Below are positions 53,001 through 64,000 of a stretch of 64,000 nt of DNA, one piece after another. Position numbers and translations under genes: made by a program. The DNA lies in assembly GCA_963920705.1 (NCBI GenBank), contig OY987228.1:248001-312000 (forward strand), in the 5' to 3' direction. The notes beneath the pieces are model-generated. The model worked only from the letters and a program-made list of their open reading frames with translations. It was not told where the DNA came from and ran no database searches. The stretch is from Odiellus spinosus. Lineage: Eukaryota > Arthropoda > Arachnida > Opiliones > Phalangiidae. Numbering within the stretch: the stretch's first letter is position 1; each line of letters opens with the position of its first letter.

Positions 53001-56000
53001 TCCTGGTCTCCTCTTGTCTGGTCTGAACTCCTGGTCTCCTCTTGTCTGGTCTGAACTCCTGGTCTCCTCTTGTCTGGTCTGAACTCCTGGTCTCCTCTTG
53101 TCTGGTCTGAACTCCTGGTCTCCTCTTGTCTGGTCTGAACTCCTGGTCTCCTCTTGTCTGGTCTGAACTCCTGGTCTCCTCTTGTCTGGTCTGAACTCCT
53201 GGTCTCCTCTTGTCTGGTCTGAACTCCTGGTCTCCTCTTGTCTGGTCTGAACTCCTGGTCTCCTCTTGTCTGGTCTGAACTCCTGGTCTCCTCTTGTCTG
53301 GTCTGAACTCCTGGTCTCCTCTTGTCTGGTCTGAACTCCTGGTCTCCTCTTGTCTGGTCTGAACTCCTGGTCTCCTCTTGTCTGGTCTGAACTCCTGGTC
53401 TCCTCTTGTCTGGTCTGAACTCCTGGTCTCCTCTTGTCTGGTCTGAACTCCTGGTCTCCTCTTGTCTGGTCTGAACTCCTGGTCTCCTCTTGTCTGGTCT
53501 GAACTCCTGGTCTCCTCTTGTCTGGTCTGAACTCCTGGTCTCCTCTTGTCTGGTCTGAACTCCTGGTCTCCTCTTGTCTGGTCTGAACTCCTGGTCTCCT
53601 CTTGTCTGGTCTGAACTCCTGGTCTCCTCTTGTCTGGTCTGAACTCCTGGTCTCCTCTTGTCTGGTCTGAACTCCTGGTCTCCTCTTGTCTGGTCTGAAC
53701 TCCTGGTCTCCTCTTGTCTGGTCTGAACTCCTGGTCTCCTCTTGTCTGGTCTGAACTCCTGGTCTCCTCTTGTCTGGTCTGAACTCCTGGTCTCCTCTTG
53801 TCTGGTCTGAACTCCTGGTCTCCTCTTGTCTGGTCTGAACTCCTGGTCTCCTCTTGTCTGGTCTGAACTCCTGGTCTCCTCTTGTCTGGTCTGAACTCCT
53901 GGTCTCCTCTTGTCTGGTCTGAACTCCTGGTCTCCTCTTGTCTGGTCTGAACTCCTGGTCTCCTCTTGTCTGGTCTGAACTCCTGGTCTCCTCTTGTCTG
54001 GTCTGAACTCCTGGTCTCCTCTTGTCTGGTCTGAACTCCTGGTCTCCTCTTGTCTGGTCTGAACTCCTGGTCTCCTCTTGTCTGGTCTGAACTCCTGGTC
54101 TCCTCTTGTCTGGTCTGAACTCCTGGTCTCCTCTTGTCTGGTCTGAACTCCTGGTCTCCTCTTGTCTGGTCTGAACTCCTGGTCTCCTCTTGTCTGGTCT
54201 GAACTCCTGGTCTCCTCTTGTCTGGTCTGAACTCCTGGTCTCCTCTTGTCTGGTCTGAACTCCTGGTCTCCTCTTGTCTGGTCTGAACTCCTGGTCTCCT
54301 CTTGTCTGGTCTGAACTCCTGGTCTCCTCTTGTCTGGTCTGAACTCCTGGTCTCCTCTTGTCTGGTCTGAACTCCTGGTCTCCTCTTGTCTGGTCTGAAC
54401 TCCTGGTCTCCTCTTGTCTGGTCTGAACTCCTGGTCTCCTCTTGTCTGGTCTGAACTCCTGGTCTCCTCTTGTCTGGTCTGAACTCCTGGTCTCCTCTTG
54501 TCTGGTCTGAACTCCTGGTCTCCTCTTGTCTGGTCTGAACTCCTGGTCTCCTCTTGTCTGGTCTGAACTCCTGGTCTCCTCTTGTCTGGTCTGAACTCCT
54601 GGTCTCCTCTTGTCTGGTCTGAACTCCTGGTCTCCTCTTGTCTGGTCTGAACTCCTGGTCTCCTCTTGTCTGGTCTGAACTCCTGGTCTCCTCTTGTCTG
54701 GTCTGAACTCCTGGTCTCCTCTTGTCTGGTCTGAACTCCTGGTCTCCTCTTGTCTGGTCTGAACTCCTGGTCTCCTCTTGTCTGGTCTGAACTCCTGGTC
54801 TCCTCTTGTCTGGTCTGAACTCCTGGTCTCCTCTTGTCTGGTCTGAACTCCTGGTCTCCTCTTGTCTGGTCTGAACTCCTGGTCTCCTCTTGTCTGGTCT
54901 GAACTCCTGGTCTCCTCTTGTCTGGTCTGAACTCCTGGTCTCCTCTTGTCTGGTCTGAACTCCTGGTCTCCTCTTGTCTGGTCTGAACTCCTGGTCTCCT
55001 CTTGTCTGGTCTGAACTCCTGGTCTCCTCTTGTCTGGTCTGAACTCCTGGTCTCCTCTTGTCTGGTCTGAACTCCTGGTCTCCTCTTGTCTGGTCTGAAC
55101 TCCTGGTCTCCTCTTGTCTGGTCTGAACTCCTGGTCTCCTCTTGTCTGGTCTGAACTCCTGGTCTCCTCTTGTCTGGTCTGAACTCCTGGTCTCCTCTTG
55201 TCTGGTCTGAACTCCTGGTCTCCTCTTGTCTGGTCTGAACTCCTGGTCTCCTCTTGTCTGGTCTGAACTCCTGGTCTCCTCTTGTCTGGTCTGAACTCCT
55301 GGTCTCCTCTTGTCTGGTCTGAACTCCTGGTCTCCTCTTGTCTGGTCTGAACTCCTGGTCTCCTCTTGTCTGGTCTGAACTCCTGGTCTCCTCTTGTCTG
55401 GTCTGAACTCCTGGTCTCCTCTTGTCTGGTCTGAACTCCTGGTCTCCTCTTGTCTGGTCTGAACTCCTGGTCTCCTCTTGTCTGGTCTGAACTCCTGGTC
55501 TCCTCTTGTCTGGTCTGAACTCCTGGTCTCCTCTTGTCTGGTCTGAACTCCTGGTCTCCTCTTGTCTGGTCTGAACTCCTGGTCTCCTCTTGTCTGGTCT
55601 GAACTCCTGGTCTCCTCTTGTCTGGTCTGAACTCCTGGTCTCCTCTTGTCTGGTCTGAACTCCTGGTCTCCTCTTGTCTGGTCTGAACTCCTGGTCTCCT
55701 CTTGTCTGGTCTGAACTCCTGGTCTCCTCTTGTCTGGTCTGAACTCCTGGTCTCCTCTTGTCTGGTCTGAACTCCTGGTCTCCTCTTGTCTGGTCTGAAC
55801 TCCTGGTCTCCTCTTGTCTGGTCTGAACTCCTGGTCTCCTCTTGTCTGGTCTGAACTCCTGGTCTCCTCTTGTCTGGTCTGAACTCCTGGTCTCCTCTTG
55901 TCTGGTCTGAACTCCTGGTCTCCTCTTGTCTGGTCTGAACTCCTGGTCTCCTCTTGTCTGGTCTGAACTCCTGGTCTCCTCTTGTCTGGTCTGAACTCCT

Positions 56001-59000
56001 GGTCTCCTCTTGTCTGGTCTGAACTCCTGGTCTCCTCTTGTCTGGTCTGAACTCCTGGTCTCCTCTTGTCTGGTCTGAACTCCTGGTCTCCTCTTGTCTG
56101 GTCTGAACTCCTGGTCTCCTCTTGTCTGGTCTGAACTCCTGGTCTCCTCTTGTCTGGTCTGAACTCCTGGTCTCCTCTTGTCTGGTCTGAACTCCTGGTC
56201 TCCTCTTGTCTGGTCTGAACTCCTGGTCTCCTCTTGTCTGGTCTGAACTCCTGGTCTCCTCTTGTCTGGTCTGAACTCCTGGTCTCCTCTTGTCTGGTCT
56301 GAACTCCTGGTCTCCTCTTGTCTGGTCTGAACTCCTGGTCTCCTCTTGTCTGGTCTGAACTCCTGGTCTCCTCTTGTCTGGTCTGAACTCCTGGTCTCCT
56401 CTTGTCTGGTCTGAACTCCTGGTCTCCTCTTGTCTGGTCTGAACTCCTGGTCTCCTCTTGTCTGGTCTGAACTCCTGGTCTCCTCTTGTCTGGTCTGAAC
56501 TCCTGGTCTCCTCTTGTCTGGTCTGAACTCCTGGTCTCCTCTTGTCTGGTCTGAACTCCTGGTCTCCTCTTGTCTGGTCTGAACTCCTGGTCTCCTCTTG
56601 TCTGGTCTGAACTCCTGGTCTCCTCTTGTCTGGTCTGAACTCCTGGTCTCCTCTTGTCTGGTCTGAACTCCTGGTCTCCTCTTGTCTGGTCTGAACTCCT
56701 GGTCTCCTCTTGTCTGGTCTGAACTCCTGGTCTCCTCTTGTCTGGTCTGAACTCCTGGTCTCCTCTTGTCTGGTCTGAACTCCTGGTCTCCTCTTGTCTG
56801 GTCTGAACTCCTGGTCTCCTCTTGTCTGGTCTGAACTCCTGGTCTCCTCTTGTCTGGTCTGAACTCCTGGTCTCCTCTTGTCTGGTCTGAACTCCTGGTC
56901 TCCTCTTGTCTGGTCTGAACTCCTGGTCTCCTCTTGTCTGGTCTGAACTCCTGGTCTCCTCTTGTCTGGTCTGAACTCCTGGTCTCCTCTTGTCTGGTCT
57001 GAACTCCTGGTCTCCTCTTGTCTGGTCTGAACTCCTGGTCTCCTCTTGTCTGGTCTGAACTCCTGGTCTCCTCTTGTCTGGTCTGAACTCCCTGGTCTCC
57101 TCTTGTCTGGTCTGAACTCCTGGTCTCCTCTTGTCTGGTCTGAACTCCTGGTCTCCTCTTGTCTGGTCTGAACTCCTGGTCTCCTCTTGTCTGGTCTGAA
57201 CTCCTGGTCTCCTCTTGTCTGGTCTGAACTCCTGGTCTCCTCTTGTCTGGTCTGAACTCCTGGTCTCCTCTTGTCTGGTCTGAACTCCTGGTCTCCTCTT
57301 GTCTGTCTGAACTCCTGGTCTCCTCTTGTCTGGTCTGAACTCCTGGTCTCCTCTTGTCTGGTCTGAACTCCTGGTCTCCTCTTGTCTGGTCTGAACTCCT
57401 GGTCTCCTCTTGTCTGGTCTGAACTCCTGGTCTCCTCTTGTCTGGTCTGAACTCCTGGTCTCCTCTTGTCTGGTCTGAACTCCTGGTCTCCTCTTGTCTG
57501 GTCTGAACTCCTGGTCTCCTCTTGTCTGGTCTGAACTCCTGGTCTCCTCTTGTCTGGTCTGAACTCCTGGTCTCCTCTTGTCTGGTCTGAACTCCTGGTC
57601 TCCTCTTGTCTGGTCTGAACTCCTGGTCTCCTCTTGTCTGGTCTGAACTCCTGGTCTCCTCTTGTCTGGTCTGAACTCCTGGTCTCCTCTTGTCTGGTCT
57701 GAACTCCTGGTCTCCTCTTGTCTGGTCTGAACTCCTGGTCTCCTCTTGTCTGGTCTGAACTCCTGGTCTCCTCTTGTCTGGTCTGAACTCCTGGTCTCCT
57801 CTTGTCTGGTCTGAACTCCTGGTCTCCTCTTGTCTGTCTGAACTCCTGGTCTCCTCTTGTCTGGTCTGAACTCTGGTCTCCTCTTGTCTGGTCTGAACTC
57901 CTGGTCTCCTCTTGTCTGGTCTGAACTCCTGGTCTCCTCTTGTCTGGTCTGAACTCCTGGTCTCCTCTTGTCTGGTCTGAACTCCTGGTCTCCTCTTGTC
58001 TGGTCTGAACTCCTGGTCTCCTCTTGTCTGTCTGAACTCCTGGTCTCCTCTTGTCTGGTCTGAACTCCTGGTCTCCTCTTGTCTGGTCTGAACTCCTGGT
58101 CTCCTCTTGTCTGGTCTGAACTCCTGGTCTCCTCTTGTCTGGTCTGAACTCCTGGTCTCCTCTTGTCTGGTCTGAACTCCTGGTCTCCTCTTGTCTGGTC
58201 TGAACTCCTGGTCTCCTCTTGTCTGGTCTGAACTCCTGGTCTCCTCTTGTCTGGTCTGAACTCCTGGTCTCCTCTTGTCTGGTCTGAACTCCTGGTCTCC
58301 TCTTGTCTGGTCTGAACTCCTGGTCTCCTCTTGTCTGGTCTGAACTCCTGGTCTCCTCTTGTCTGGTCTGAACTCCTGGTCTCCTCTTGTCTGGTCTGAA
58401 CTCCTGGTCTCCTCTTGTCTGGTCTGAACTCCTGGTCTCCTCTTGTCTGGTCTGAACTCCTGGTCTCCTCTTGTCTGGTCTGAACTCCTGGTCTCCTCTT
58501 GTCTGGTCTGAACTCCTGGTCTCCTCTTGTCTGGTCTGAACTCCTGGTCTCCTCTTGTCTGGTCTGAACTCCTGGTCTCCTCTTGTCTGTCTGAACTCCT
58601 GGTCTCCTCTTGTCTGGTCTGAACTCCTGGTCTCCTCTTGTCTGGTCTGAACTCCTGGTCTCCTCTTGTCTGGTCTGAACTCCTGGTCTCCTCTTGTCTG
58701 GTCTGAACTCCTGGTCTCCTCTTGTCTGGTCTGAACTCCTGGTCTCCTCTTGTCTGGTCTGAACTCCTGGTCTCCTCTTGTCTGGTCTGAACTCCTGGTC
58801 TCCTCTTGTCTGGTCTGAACTCCTGGTCTCCTCTTGTCTGGTCTGAACTCCTGGTCTCCTCTTGTCTGGTCTGAACTCCTGGTCTCCTCTTGTCTGGTCT
58901 GAACTCCTGGTCTCCTCTTGTCTGGTCTGAACTCCTGGTCTCCTCTTGTCTGGTCTGAACTCCTGGTCTCCTCTTGTCTGGTCTGAACTCCTGGTCTCCT

Positions 59001-62000
59001 CTTGTCTGGTCTGAACTCCTGGTCTCCTCTTGTCTGGTCTGAACTCCTGGTCTCCTCTTGTCTGGTCTGAACTCCTGGTCTCCTCTTGTCTGGTCTGAAC
59101 TCCTGGTCTCCTCTTGTCTGGTCTGAACTCCTGGTCTCCTCTTGTCTGGTCTGAACTCCTGGTCTCCTCTTGTCTGGTCTGAACTCCTGGTCTCCTCTTG
59201 TCTGGTCTGAACTCCTGGTCTCCTCTTGTCTGGTCTGAACTCCTGGTCTCCTCTTGTCTGGTCTGAACTCCTGGTCTCCTCTTGTCTGGTCTGAACTTCC
59301 TGGTCTCCTCTTGTCTGGTCTGAACTCCTGGTCTCCTCTTGTCTGGTCTGAACTCCTGGTCTCCTCTTGTCTGGTCTGAACTCCTGTCTCCTCTTGTCTG
59401 GTCTGAACTCCTGGTCTCCTCTTGTCTGGTCTGAACTCCTGGTCTCCTCTTGTCTGGTCTGAACTCCTGGTCTCCTCTTGTCTGGTCTGAACTCCTGGTC
59501 TCCTCTTGTCTGGTCTGAACTCCTGGTCTCCTCTTGTCTGGTCTGAACTCCTGGTCTCCTCTTGTCTGGTCTGAACTCCTGGTCTCCTCTTGTCTGGTCT
59601 GAACTCCTGGTCTCCTCTTGTCTGGTCTGAACTCCTGGTCTCCTCTTGTCTGGTCTGAACTCCTGGTCTCCTCTTGTCTGGTCTGAACTCCTGGTCTCCT
59701 CTTGTCTGGTCTGAACTCCTGGTCTCCTCTTGTCTGGTCTGAACTCCTGGTCTCCTCTTGTCTGGTCTGAACTCCTGGTCTCCTCTTGTCTGGTCTGAAC
59801 TCCTGGTCTCCTCTTGTCTGGTCTGAACTCCTGGTCTCCTCTTGTCTGGTCTGAACTCCTGGTCTCCTCTTGTCTGGTCTGAACTCCTGGTCTCCTCTTG
59901 TCTGGTCTGAACTCCTGGTCTCCTCTTGTCTGGTCTGAACTCCTGGTCTCCTCTTGTCTGGTCTGAACTCCTGGTCTCCTCTTGTCTGGTCTGAACTCCT
60001 GGTCTCCTCTTGTCTGGTCTGAACTCCTGGTCTCCTCTTGTCTGGTCTGAACTCCTGGTCTCCTCTTGTCTGGTCTGAACTCCTGGTCTCCTCTTGTCTG
60101 GTCTGAACTCCTGGTCTCCTCTTGTCTGGTCTGAACTCCTGGTCTCCTCTTGTCTGGTCTGAACTCCTGGTCTCCTCTTGTCTGGTCTGAACTCCTGGTC
60201 TCCTCTTGTCTGGTCTGAACTCCTGGTCTCCTCTTGTCTGGTCTGAACTCCTGGTCTCCTCTTGTCTGGTCTGAACTCCTGGTCTCCTCTTGTCTGGTCT
60301 GAACTCCTGGTCTCCTCTTGTCTGGTCTGAACTCCTGGTCTCCTCTTGTCTGGTCTGAACTCCTGGTCTCCTCTTGTCTGGTCTGAACTCCTGGTCTCCT
60401 CTTGTCTGGTCTGAACTCCTGGTCTCCTCTTGTCTGGTCTGAACTCCTGGTCTCCTCTTGTCTGGTCTGAACTCCTGGTCTCCTCTTGTCTGGTCTGAAC
60501 TCCTGGTCTCCTCTTGTCTGGTCTGAACTCCTGGTCTCCTCTTGTCTGGTCTGAACTCCTGGTCTCCTCTTGTCTGGTCTGAACTCCTGGTCTCCTCTTG
60601 TCTGGTCTGAACTCCTGGTCTCCTCTTGTCTGGTCTGAACTCCTGGTCTCCTCTTGTCTGGTCTGAACTCCTGGTCTCCTCTTGTCTGGTCTGAACTCCT
60701 GGTCTCCTCTTGTCTGGTCTGAACTCCTGGTCTCCTCTTGTCTGGTCTGAACTCCTGGTCTCCTCTTGTCTGGTCTGAACTCCTGGTCTCCTCTTGTCTG
60801 GTCTGAACTCCTGGTCTCCTCTTGTCTGGTCTGAACTCCTGGTCTCCTCTTGTCTGGTCTGAACTCCTGGTCTCCTCTTGTCTGGTCTGAACTCCTGGTC
60901 TCCTCTTGTCTGGTCTGAACTCCTGGTCTCCTCTTGTCTGGTCTGAACTCCTGGTCTCCTCTTGTCTGGTCTGAACTCCTGGTCTCCTCTTGTCTGGTCT
61001 GAACTCCTGGTCTCCTCTTGTCTGGTCTGAACTCCTGGTCTCCTCTTGTCTGGTCTGAACTCCTGGTCTCCTCTTGTCTGGTCTGAACTCCTGGTCTCCT
61101 CTGTCTGGTCTGAACTCCTGGTCTCCTCTTGTCTGGTCTGAACTCCTGGTCTCCTCTTGTCTGGTCTGAACTCCTGGTCTCCTCTTGTCTGGTCTGAACT
61201 CCTGGTCTCCTCTTGTCTGGTCTGAACTCCTGGTCTCCTCTTGTCTGGTCTGAACTCCTGGTCTCCTCTTGTCTGGTCTGAACTCCTGGTCTCCTCTTGT
61301 CTGGTCTGAACTCCTGGTCTCCTCTTGTCTGGTCTGAACTCCTGGTCTCCTCTTGTCTGGTCTGAACTCCTGGTCTCCTCTTGTCTGGTCTGAACTCCTG
61401 GTCTCCTCTTGTCTGGTCTGAACTCCTGGTCTCCTCTTGTCTGGTCTGAACTCCTGGTCTCCTCTTGTCTGGTCTGAACTCCTGGTCTCCTCTTGTCTGG
61501 TCTGAACTCCTGGTCTCCTCTTGTCTGGTCTGAACTCCTGGTCTCCTCTTGTCTGGTCTGAACTCCTGGTCTCCTCTTGTCTGGTCTGAACTCCTGGTCT
61601 CCTCTTGTCTGGTCTGAACTCCTGGTCTCCTCTTGTCTGGTCTGAACTCCTGGTCTCCTCTTGTCTGGTCTGAACTCCTGGTCTCCTCTTGTCTGGTCTG
61701 AACTCCTGGTCTCCTCTTGTCTGGTCTGAACTCCTGGTCTCCTCTTGTCTGGTCTGAACTCCTGGTCTCCTCTTGTCTGGTCTGAACTCCTGGTCTCCTC
61801 TTGTCTGGTCTGAACTCCTGGTCTCCTCTTGTCTGGTCTGAACTCCTGGTCTCCTCTTGTCTGGTCTGAACTCCTGGTCTCCTCTTGTCTGGTCTGAACT
61901 CCTGGTCTCCTCTTGTCTGGTCTGAACTCCTGGTCTCCTCTTGTCTGGTCTGAACTCCTGGTCTCCTCTTGTCTGGTCTGAACTCCTGGTCTCCTCTTGT

Positions 62001-64000
62001 CTGGTCTGAACTCCTGGTCTCCTCTTGTCTGGTCTGAACTCCTGGTCTCCTCTTGTCTGGTCTGAACTCCTGGTCTCCTCTTGTCTGGTCTGAACTCCTG
62101 GTCTCCTCTTGTCTGGTCTGAACTCCTGGTCTCCTCTTGTCTGGTCTGAACTCCTGGTCTCCTCTTGTCTGGTCTGAACTCCTGGTCTCCTCTTGTCTGG
62201 TCTGAACTCCTGGTCTCCTCTTGTCTGGTCTGAACTCCTGGTCTCCTCTTGTCTGGTCTGAACTCCTGGTCTCCTCTTGTCTGGTCTGAACTCCTGGTCT
62301 CCTCTTGTCTGGTCTGAACTCCTGGTCTCCTCTTGTCTGGTCTGAACTCCTGGTCTCCTCTTGTCTGGTCTGAACTCCTGGTCTCCTCTTGTCTGGTCTG
62401 AACTCCTGGTCTCCTCTTGTCTGGTCTGAACTCCTGGTCTCCTCTTGTCTGGTCTGAACTCCTGGTCTCCTCTTGTCTGGTCTGAACTCCTGGTCTCCTC
62501 TTGTCTGGTCTGAACTCCTGGTCTCCTCTTGTCTGGTCTGAACTCCTGGTCTCCTCTTGTCTGGTCTGAACTCCTGGTCTCCTCTTGTCTGGTCTGAACT
62601 CCTGGTCTCCTCTTGTCTGGTCTGAACTCCTGGTCTCCTCTTGTCTGGTCTGAACTCCTGGTCTCCTCTTGTCTGGTCTGAACTCCTGGTCTCCTCTTGT
62701 CTGGTCTGAACTCCTGGTCTCCTCTTGTCTGGTCTGAACTCCTGGTCTCCTCTTGTCTGGTCTGAACTCCTGGTCTCCTCTTGTCTGGTCTGAACTCCTG
62801 GTCTCCTCTTGTCTGGTCTGAACTCCTGGTCTCCTCTTGTCTGGTCTGAACTCCTGGTCTCCTCTTGTCTGGTCTGAACTCCTGGTCTCCTCTTGTCTGG
62901 TCTGAACTCCTGGTCTCCTCTTGTCTGGTCTGAACTCCTGGTCTCCTCTTGTCTGGTCTGAACTCCTGGTCTCCTCTTGTCTGGTCTGAACTCCTGGTCT
63001 CCTCTTGTCTGGTCTGAACTCCTGGTCTCCTCTTGTCTGGTCTGAACTCCTGGTCTCCTCTTGTCTGGTCTGAACTCCTGGTCTCCTCTTGTCTGGTCTG
63101 AACTCCTGGTCTCCTCTTGTCTGGTCTGAACTCCTGGTCTCCTCTTGTCTGGTCTGAACTCCTGGTCTCCTCTTGTCTGGTCTGAACTCCTGGTCTCCTC
63201 TTGTCTGGTCTGAACTCCTGGTCTCCTCTTGTCTGGTCTGAACTCCTGGTCTCCTCTTGTCTGGTCTGAACTCCTGGTCTCCTCTTGTCTGGTCTGAACT
63301 CCTGGTCTCCTCTTGTCTGGTCTGAACTCCTGGTCTCCTCTTGTCTGGTCTGAACTCCTGGTCTCCTCTTGTCTGGTCTGAACTCCTGGTCTCCTCTTGT
63401 CTGGTCTGAACTCCTGGTCTCCTCTTGTCTGGTCTGAACTCCTGGTCTCCTCTTGTCTGGTCTGAACTCCTGGTCTCCTCTTGTCTGGTCTGAACTCCTG
63501 GTCTCCTCTTGTCTGGTCTGAACTCCTGGTCTCCTCTTGTCTGGTCTGAACTCCTGGTCTCCTCTTGTCTGGTCTGAACTCCTGGTCTCCTCTTGTCTGG
63601 TCTGAACTCCTGGTCTCCTCTTGTCTGGTCTGAACTCCTGGTCTCCTCTTGTCTGGTCTGAACTCCTGGTCTCCTCTTGTCTGGTCTGAACTCCTGGTCT
63701 CCTCTTGTCTGGTCTGAACTCCTGGTCTCCTCTTGTCTGGTCTGAACTCCTGGTCTCCTCTTGTCTGGTCTGAACTCCTGGTCTCCTCTTGTCTGGTCTG
63801 AACTCCTGGTCTCCTCTTGTCTGGTCTGAACTCCTGGTCTCCTCTTGTCTGGTCTGAACTCCTGGTCTCCTCTTGTCTGGTCTGAACTCCTGGTCTCCTC
63901 TTGTCTGGTCTGAACTCCTGGTCTCCTCTTGTCTGGTCTGAACTCCTGGTCTCCTCTTGTCTGGTCTGAACTCCTGGTCTCCTCTTGTCTGGTCTGAACT
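50076..64000. repeat. 28-bp satellite array (about 497 units), very homogeneous
   Basis: A head-to-tail 28-bp unit, readable as GTCTGGTCTGAACTCC plus TGGTCTCCTCTT, runs to the window end. The unit contains CTGGTCT twice, 13 bp apart, so it may derive from a shorter ancestral repeat. Almost every unit is identical. The exceptions are single-base indels, such as an extra C near 57091, a missing G in GTCTGTCTG near 57304, 57834, 58030 and 58586, an extra T near 59297, and a missing T near 61100. No frame here should be read as a gene. Confidence 0.98.

Noticed and set aside
50076..64000. Resemblance of the 28-bp unit complement (CCAGGAGTTCAGACCAG) to the primate Alu box region
   Set aside because: The match is short and the rest of the window is not mammalian. 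The unit is better explained by the repeat B end, where the array starts.

Overview
This is a repeat-dominated eukaryotic window with almost no single-copy coding sequence. It is most likely from an arthropod or a related protostome. The grounds are an insect-like 5S rRNA sequence, a divergent ionotropic-receptor-like exon pair with GT-AG introns, CCTAA-type (TTAGG) motifs, and a mix of LINE, gypsy/Ty3, MITE and foldback elements. Nothing looks bacterial or organellar, and no species can be named from the sequence alone.

Layout: (1) 1-12308 is a 26-bp satellite with internal higher-order duplications. (2) 12415-14484 is a decayed, 5'-truncated L1/Tx1-like LINE on the + strand. Its poly(A) tail runs into the middle of a tRNA-Glu-like unit. 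(3) 14488-17087 is an array of about 20 tRNA-Glu-like units with a 139-bp period. (4) 17088-20236 holds transposon debris, a (GT)n run and short tandem repeats. (5) 20574-26279 is an array of twelve 5S rRNA-like units with 268-bp and 335-bp periods. It is interrupted once by a 2.3-kb insertion at 21613-23949. (6) 26280-36045 is a mosaic of foldback elements, MITEs, minisatellites and a GC-rich insertion with a 14-bp target duplication. It also holds the few exon-like segments, including a divergent ionotropic receptor fragment on the minus strand. (7) 36050-43385 is a complete, very young gypsy/Ty3 LTR retrotransposon. (8) 43386-50075 is more foldback and MITE sequence, telomere-motif-rich repeats, one exon-like segment and a second copy of a repeat also found in the 5S insertion. 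(9) 50076-64000 is a very homogeneous 28-bp satellite running off the window.

The most interesting points concern the small-RNA gene arrays and the birth of satellites. Both ends of the tRNA array break at the same tRNA nucleotide. That is the pattern expected of a site-specific LINE inserting into tRNA-Glu genes. The 28-bp satellite starts inside the end of an interspersed repeat whose other copy, near 22905, carries only one unit-like sequence, so the array appears to have been seeded from it. The LTR element is young (two differences seen between its 1117-bp LTRs), yet its gag and the gag-pol junction carry frame breaks. These could be programmed frameshifts, inactivation or sequencing errors.
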